Origin: Lepisosteus oculatus
Taxonomy: Eukaryota; Chordata; Actinopteri; Semionotiformes; Lepisosteidae
Assembly (NCBI RefSeq): GCF_040954835.1
Contig: NC_090698.1
Coordinates: 7,252,501-7,316,500 of the forward strand
Direction of reading: 5' to 3'
DNA length: 64,000 nt
The notes below the pieces were generated by a model, which worked only from the letters and a program-made list of their open reading frames with translations, was not told where the DNA came from and did not search any database. Made by a program: the position numbers and the translations under genes. Positions 57,270 to 64,000 of the stretch are shown here, piece after piece. Within the stretch, counting starts at the first letter, position 1. Every line of letters starts with the position of its first letter.

Positions 57270-60200
57270 AAAGAACTAAACATTTTTGGTGTGCCCCAAA
57301 TCAGGCAAGGGTATATAGGAGTCCATGTAAACATACTTAGGTGCCAAAACCTATTTATTGCCAGAACAGGGTTAAAGGTTTTAAGAATATTATGCTGGAT
57401 AGTTTTTAGGGCAGTTGGGTACTAACCTTCTGAATGTTTATGGTAAATCACGGCACTATCCCAGTCTGATGCAGGGCTACACTGTGAAGGTATGGTAAAT
57501 GAGAATACAAAGAAATGTATGACTGGAGCAAAAGTGTCTAGTTACTGGACTAATTTGCCACCATGGTTCCCAGATTCCTGCCTGGACCCTTTCCCCTCAA
57601 ATTTGTCCCAATTCTGTGTACGTTTTGTCTGTCTGAAACACTGTAAACATCTATATAACTGTACTGGAGTAAAGCGAGAGGAGCCGAGCCAGTGATGTGT
57701 GTGGACAGTCTTTATGCTGCGTCGCGGTGCAGAGCCAGACATCCATGAAAAGTCTTTATTCTGTTTCTCTATCTCCTTGTAGTCACCAATGTGTGTGGGT
57801 CTTTACTCAGCATCTCTGTCCAGTCGGCAAGGTGCATGTACAGTCCTTCTTCAACGTTTCTGTGCAGAGTTTGTGGAAAGTCTCTGCTCGGCGTCGCTGA
57901 GCCTGGATCCCATAATGGGATGTCTAGAGACAATGTGAATTTTGAGACAGCTGGAGAAATAGTTAAGGATGGAGGTAAGAGAGGTAGAGAGCAGGTGTGT
58001 AGTCGAGATGGGTATTCCCCTCTGCTTTCAGACAGGTCTAGATTGGGACATGATAAGAATGACAACACAGACGTGGCAGTCTGAGTGAGGTCTGGGGGGG
58101 AGGAGGGGAAAGGGATGATAAAAAAAAATGATGAAAGGGAAACAAAATGGTCTTGCTTCCCGAAGTTGAGAAAGTGCATTTACAAGATATGTAAACCAGG
58201 GATTTCTGAAGAACTGCTAGATGTTTTGTTTTGGCCACTTGGCGGGTGATTCGCTCAAGAAAAGAAGAGGTTCAGACAACATTTAGAGCAAAAACCTAAA
58301 CACAGCCTTGGATGACAGGTCAAGAAAACTCACTCATCTCCACTCTCATACTCCAGGGGGTCTCAAGCCCCAGACGCTGTCCTTCACACATTATTCTCCG
58401 ATTAGTTATTATGGATCACTCAACTCTCACCGAATTACCTATTAAACTAGAATTAGAGCGTTTTCAATTAAATAACAGAGTACGTTCATTAGTATGAAAG
58501 AAAGCTCTGCTGGATCGAAGTTAGTCTCTTATCTGGCGCACAAAGGACTTCCGCTTTCTGAGGTCTTGATTCTAATAAATTACCTAGTTCACTTAAAATC
58601 CAGTTAAGATTTAAATCTTCATTAAAATCTCTTTGAAGCTTTGGAGAAAGAGAACCTCTGCCTAATTACACCTTGTGTGAATCGGTTTTGCCCTTCCCCA
58701 TGGTGTGGAGAATTTAAGGAAACTCAGGAATTTATGGGAATGCAAAAAAACAGCTCTTTTGGCCCCAGTTTTACGCTTTTGAAGTCTTCACCGACTCATG
58801 GTTTTAAAGAGTCCTATAAACCAAGCAGACTCTGCAGGCTGGAGTACTACACATTTGAGCTGTGGCTTCACATAACAAGAGCCAGCTTGGGGCCCCATTT
58901 TAAACCAGGGCAACCCCATGGCGGAGGTGCACCTGCAATTGAAATGGGATTGATCAATGAACTGATTGACCAACAACGCAGGGAGGGGGAGTTCAGACAG
59001 CTGTCGCGGTTTCTGCTGCCCCGTTTCCTTTTCGATAAACTGCTGCCGTTTTCAATACCGCCACTGTCGAAAAAAAAAAAGATTTCAGTTCCTCCTTTTT
59101 TCAGCCGATGAGCACCACAACGCTTCTCCTTTATTGCAACAGCTAAAAGCGAAGCCTTGCTTTGCCACAAATGGCCGCCTCTCACTACTAGGGCTTCCAT
59201 CTCCTTATAACATCCGCACTCTTTTGAGAGAGCATCTGAACGTGGGCATGCCTGAAGAAACTTTCACTGAGCAAAAAGTTCACTCATGATCACAGTATTT
59301 AAAGTAAACGGCATTATCCCCCATCGGAAAAAAATGCATGATAACCTTTTCATTCCTCTAAAATAAAAGATGCAAAGGGGCAGCTGTTAAGCTCTCAACA
59401 CACAGTTTGCTACAGTTTTTACAGCTGCACATCACCTCTGGACTACCATCTTAGATGACCATTTCTGAAGCTCTGGGCCTGGCTTTGTTGTTTTTGAACG
59501 GGACAGCTGGGGCTCTGGTCTGAGTGTGCTGTACAGAAGCGTCACGCCACTGCATACAGTCTTCTCCAGCCCCCAGTGCTCACCACAGACAAACCATACG
59601 CTACACTATACACACCTTCCTCCACATGGTTTCACACACTCACAGTGTCATGTGAGGCATTCTCAAACCTTTTCAGGATATTCTCGTAGGCCAGAAACTT
59701 CTAAGACCATCTCGCATCTCAGAGACTGAATCCAAAATTTGAACCTGGAATCTCACTCCCTCCAAGTGACAATTACTCAATCAGACCAGGTGTGCCTCAT
59801 TCCATAGGTTCCCTCCCCCCCTAATTCACAGGTGGGCATCTTGATTCAGGGTCACACCACCAGGTCTGCATTTTACATTGGAATGGTGGTTTTCTACACT
59901 TCTTATTCATTTAGAGGCATAAGAAGCAAAGTTCCAAAGCCTGTGTGGAAGAGCCCTTTTTGTTGGGTAGCATGACAAGGGGGTCTCCACATGAACTGTA
60001 ACCTTGTCTTTCCATAACCAGTAACCATCTCAACCCAGATAGCAATGGAAATAAACTCTCAGTCAACCCCAGTTGGCCAGGTGTGCTCATTAACCACCTT
60101 CTTACTTACCAGCATCCTAACTCAGAACACAACCGAGGCTGCCATCGTAACCTAATCCCACCATGCTCACTGCTTCATAACTTTGATGGCCCTGTGGGGA

Positions 60201-60715
60201 AAAGTCAACCTTCACTGTCTCAGGAACAGCTTTTATAGGGAGCCGAAGTCACCGGGTGCAGCCAGTTCTGTGATTGTCTTGTGAGAATCTGAAGAATGTG
60301 GCTCTCCTGAATAAAATGATCCCGCCCCTTAATGACTCACCTGTGCTTCCAACCACAGCTTCGCTACAGCCTGTTACAAAGCCCCTTGTTTTCATCAAAT
60401 GGATGCAACATGACAGTAATTGTCTCATTAAAGCAGCTCTCATTCTTCACATCATAGTATATACTGTACTGTACAGTAAAAGTTATGCCTGGTATTTAAC
60501 CCCCACTCACCACTGCCCTGGAGCTCTGGTGTTGAGCTTCACTTGTCCAGTGGTGCTCTCCGCACCAAGAACTCCCAGTTTAATGTACAAAGCCTTTGTC
60601 TGCTTTAGCCAGTACCTGTTCCGGTCCTGCCCATTCCAGGCCTCGACTATTCCTTGAATTCCTGATCCTGCCAGTCCCGTTTCTGAATCCGCACTGGGAC
60701 AGCATGCTGTTCTTA
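57270..60715. other. intergenic, nothing recognised
   Basis: The longest plus frame here (156 codons, 58641-59111) has no domain that I recognise and no splice or promoter context. Confidence 0.45.
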
Positions 60716-60717
60716 GT

Positions 60718-60816
60718 CAGCCCTCACCTGCATGGCCTCAGCAGCCCTATCAGCCCTCACCTGCACAGCCCTGGCTTCTCCTTCAGCCCTCACCTGCACA
60801 GCCCTGGATTCTCCTT
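60718..60816. repeat. 33-bp minisatellite, three units
   Basis: Three tandem units starting CAGCCCTCACCTGCA at 60718, 60751 and 60784. The last two differ at only one or two bases. The first is more diverged. Confidence 0.9.
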
Positions 60817-60880
60817 CAGCCTTCATTGATCACCATGGCCAGCCAGCCAGCCTTTCCCTTATCTACACTGTTTCTCCCAG

Positions 60881-61839
60881 ATGGATTCCTTTTCCCTCAG
60901 CCAGCTGAAAGCTGTTAAGATCATGGTCTATAAGCCCATCTGCATCACTACGCTCCTGTATGGCAATGAGACCTGGGTTACCTACTATTGTCACTTGAAG
61001 ACTCTGGAGAGATTCCACCAGCGCTGCCTCCTGAAGATTCTCCGTATCAACTGGGAGGATCGCTGCACCAATTCCAGTGTCCTCATCGAGGCAAAGACGA
61101 GCAGTACCGAAGCCATGATTCTCCAGAACCAACTCCGCTGGACGGGTCACTGCATCAGAATGCCCAACTCCCGTCTCCCCAAGCAAGTCCTCTACTCCCA
61201 GCTGAGCCGAGGCCAGAGAATCTGTGGTGGCCAGAGGAAGAGATACTCTTAAGACCTGTCTTAGAAAAGGACAGATCAGCTTCATGAGGAATGACAAACA
61301 CCCAAGATGAAAACATCAAGGAGCGAAATTGTGGCTTAACCCGCTTGGCTGAGGGCTGGCCTCCCAGCCAGAGGACAAGGAAGCCAGGACCCCCATGCAG
61401 GGTGACCCAGGGGTAGCTGCAGAGGTGGAGGTGGGATGCAAGAGACGTGCAAGAGAGAAGAGATAGGGATCTTGTAAGTATTTATAGCATTTGGGAGAGG
61501 AATGGATTGTCAGGAGCGATTGCTAATTATCGACAGCTGAGACCGATTGAACTTGGTTGTTCTCATCCCTCCTGAACTTTTGTTAGAAACTCCATATTGC
61601 TGGCGGGGAAGTCCTTGCCAGGGAACGTCCCCTTTGGCACCACATGATCTGTCAGACGCCAACTCACTTTGAGACCTACTGCCTTTCTGATGAAGCAGAC
61701 AAAAGACGACGACGGAAGGAGAAGGGTGAGATCCCGGGTTTGCTAAAGCCACTCCCAAAATGGGACATCTTGCCCCCACTGCTCCAAGATTTGTGGCTCG
61801 GGGATTGGACTCCTTAGCCATTTAAGGACGCACAAGTAA
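60881..61839 (+). mobile_element. non-LTR retrotransposon (LINE) 3' remnant with C-terminal zinc finger
   Basis: VYKPICITTLLYGNETWV, LERFHQRCLLKILRINWEDR, QLRWTGHCIRM and RLPKQVLYSQLS (60881-61252) are the thumb/C-terminal region of a LINE reverse transcriptase. Frames then break, with stops and shifts. Near the end, 61759-61839 reads CPHCSKICGSGIGLLSHLRT then HK and a stop. This is the CCHH finger typical of some LINE ORF2 ends. The clade was not determined; endonuclease and RT core are absent. Confidence 0.85.
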
Positions 61840-61844
61840 CTCTG

Positions 61845-64000
61845 ACGGGCGTCATACTCGTTTTGAGTGACCGCCGATGATGAAAGCTGTTCGAAACCAG
61901 ACTGCAGCATAACTATCTATGAAAGATTTTTCTCAGCTAAACATCTTTTATTTTTCCATGGACAGGTCAGGAATGTATCCTCCGTAAATAAGGAGGACTG
62001 GGTGTAACTTTACATTGCAGAACCTATGACTGTGAAAGACAGGAACAGATATCTAAACCACATACTATTTGTATCCCTGATGGCAATAAAGTTATTTCTG
62101 TTAGCAGCATGCCTGAGAGGGCTTTATGTTTGCCCAAATGTTACCACTTATAAGCAAAGCGCATAGACAGTAACCCCTAACAGTGTGTTTTCTACTGTTA
62201 TTTTGATTCAGATTCTATAAATAATCTACATGCTTTACTGTTTATAAAAAGGGTTTAAAAGGAAGAGATGGATGAACTGGCAAGGGAATACTGCATTTGC
62301 CATTGCAGTCTCATATCTTCACTGTCCTGGATTTGCTTTCACCTTGGGGTGTTTGCCTATGCAGAGCCTGCATTGTTCTCCCTGGTTCCATGTTGGAATT
62401 TGTCTGGGATTCTTGTTTCTTTCTCCCACCTCTTAAAGACCAGCTGAATTGTCTCTTTCTGGGAGTTTTCAGGGGGATTTCATACTCTGGAGGTGATTTG
62501 CAGTACAACCATTACTGGCCACTGGACTGTAGGAAAACAGAGCCAGGCCATCATGATGGGACAGGTGGCCTCCTGTCACGTGTGGACGTTCTGATGCTCT
62601 GCATGATTTTGCAAGACAATACTTTTCAGCAGCACTGCTGTAACTTTCACGCAGGGTTTGTAAATGTTGTTTGTGCTGCTGCTGGAAACAGGCTGTGGAA
62701 AGTGAAGTGAAACTGCCTGCAAATACACAGATCAACTGCAGCTAAACAGGGGAAATGGCAGGAGGCCCCTTCTGGTTTTGCCATTGTCAGGTGGGATGAG
62801 CTGTCAAGCCCAACCTGTTGAAGGGACCACCTGGCTTTCAGGATCTTGTGGACAGGATTGTAACGGAAGTGTTCTTTCCGGACCCTATGCAGATGACACA
62901 ATCCGGGGTAAGTAAGGAAAACACGGGGAAAAAAGCATGCAGGGGTCAGGAATGAAAACAGGGGGCGTGTCCACGGTGCGCTGGTGTTCGGGGGAGGTGT
63001 GGCAGAGGCAAACAATCCAGAGCTGAGTCCAAAAGGGGTATCCAAGACGGGGCAAAAGTCCAAAGTCCAGTGCTGATTGCAATGCAAATGTGTTTGTGTC
63101 ATCATCTTTTTGATGTTCTGAAACTCCACACCACAGCGAAAATATGTATTTAAAAAAAAAACTCTGCTGGGTACTGTAATCAATAAAGCCTCAAAGCACT
63201 TGCAAAGAACAGCAACCTCCGGTTTTGTATCAGAGTGACAACAACATCCCATTTTAAAGGAAAGCTCCTGTTGTAGTGGGGAAAAATAAGCTGACAAACG
63301 AGAAGGGCTGGCGGTCAGGAGAAAATAAAGGAGGAGTGGAAGAAGAAGGGTGGGGAGAAGAGACATTAGCAGAAGCAAAGGGGAGAAAGGCTAATGAACA
63401 AACCCTGCCCCCATCAGAATCAATAGGAAAACATGAGCAAGAGGACACAAGTGGAAACTAACTGGAAATGCATTTAAAACAGTGAAGAGCAGGCAATTCT
63501 TTACACTCAGCGGACGTTTTGATATATGGTCCTACACCTCCCCCTCTTCTAACTTTCCTGTCTCTCCGGAACAGTATGTACAAAATGAATTTACTCACAG
63601 GCTGCCTTGTCTGTACAAAACAAAGTCGTTGCGGCAGAAATGTCAAAGACTGTTGTTTTTCCCGGTAATAGCTGAAAATGTCTGGGAATTTTTTGCCGTT
63701 ATAAATCTTGCCATTCTTTTCACAGGCATATGGAGACCAGTGAGGCTGATTTGTGTGTATGTCCTGGAGACGGGCGTCTTTAGAACACTAACACACGTGT
63801 GGGTACCGTGCGAGCGTGTGTAGAAAAACTTCGATCAAACTCCGGTGTGTCTGCGGGGTGGCTTCTGGGTGCTGATGAACTGTACATCCTATCGGGTGAC
63901 ATCTGGTGATCTGCTCGTTATGGCAAACAACTCGTCTGAGGGTGAGAATCTGAGAGAAGGGAAGAGAGAGAAACCAGCCCCTTCCCCGCATCGCAGACCC
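61845..64000. other. intergenic, no supported gene; possible interspersed repeat at 62870-63080
   Basis: Words such as GAGCTGAGTCCAAAAGGGGT and GGCAAAAGTCCAAAGTCCAG at 62870-63080 feel like a fish interspersed repeat, but no family could be fixed. The 243-codon minus frame 63378-62647 crosses it. No promoter or splice structure is evident. Confidence 0.4.

Noticed and set aside
58641-59111. 156-codon plus frame
   Set aside because: No recognisable domain, poly-Lys from an A-run, and no supporting splice or promoter signals.
62870-63080. Possible retroelement internal fragment
   Set aside because: Only vague familiarity of the sequence. No reverse transcriptase, capsid or terminal repeat could be seen, so no family is claimed.
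62647-63378. 243-codon minus frame as a gene
   Set aside because: No domain, no splice or promoter context, and overlap with probable repeat sequence.

Overview
The window reads as vertebrate nuclear DNA, most likely from a ray-finned fish. The reasons are multi-exon vertebrate genes with GT-AG introns, tRNA-headed SINEs, L2- and CR1-like LINE debris, a Tc1-like transposon fossil, and many ATT microsatellites. The species cannot be named from the sequence. A non-teleost lineage is only a guess. No virus copy, toxin gene or CRISPR array was recognised.

Layout. (1) 1-4.8 kb, minus strand: the 5' two thirds of a plasminogen activator inhibitor-1 gene (serpine1). Five coding exons, a probable non-coding first exon and a TATA box are visible. 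The last exons, with the reactive-centre loop, lie beyond base 1. (2) 4.8-27.7 kb: a long intergenic stretch with no supported gene, holding SINEs, a Tc1-like fossil, old repeat pairs and microsatellites. (3) 27.7-33.5 kb, plus strand: a CpG-rich probable first exon, then a 370-residue P2Y/LPA-like class A GPCR in two coding exons. Its intron lies inside TM4, and it has a 3' UTR with AATAAA. (4) 34.4-34.8 kb: a divergent pair of tRNA genes, Trp(CCA) on minus and Glu(CTC) on plus. (5) 34.8-48 kb: CpG-rich blocks (a probable non-coding first exon ends at 39999), nested repeats and an L2-like LINE remnant. (6) 48.0-54.9 kb, plus strand: a complete six-coding-exon beta-galactoside alpha-2,6-sialyltransferase of 469 residues. 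It mixes ST6GAL1-like and ST6GAL2-like residues. (7) 54.9-64 kb: intergenic, with repeats and a LINE 3' remnant whose frame ends in a CCHH finger.

The three protein genes are not an operon and need not cooperate. One acts outside the cell on proteolysis, one is a surface receptor, and one is a Golgi glycosyltransferase. Their linkage recalls human 2q and 3q segments that carry serpin, P2Y-type and ST6GAL genes, so the block may be a further copy from the early vertebrate genome duplications.

The best candidates for something new are the possibly third ST6Gal paralogue, the intron-split P2Y-like receptor, and a repeat whose inverted units carry a decayed hammerhead-like core. Repeat families were recognised by comparing segments within the window and from memory. 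No database search was possible.
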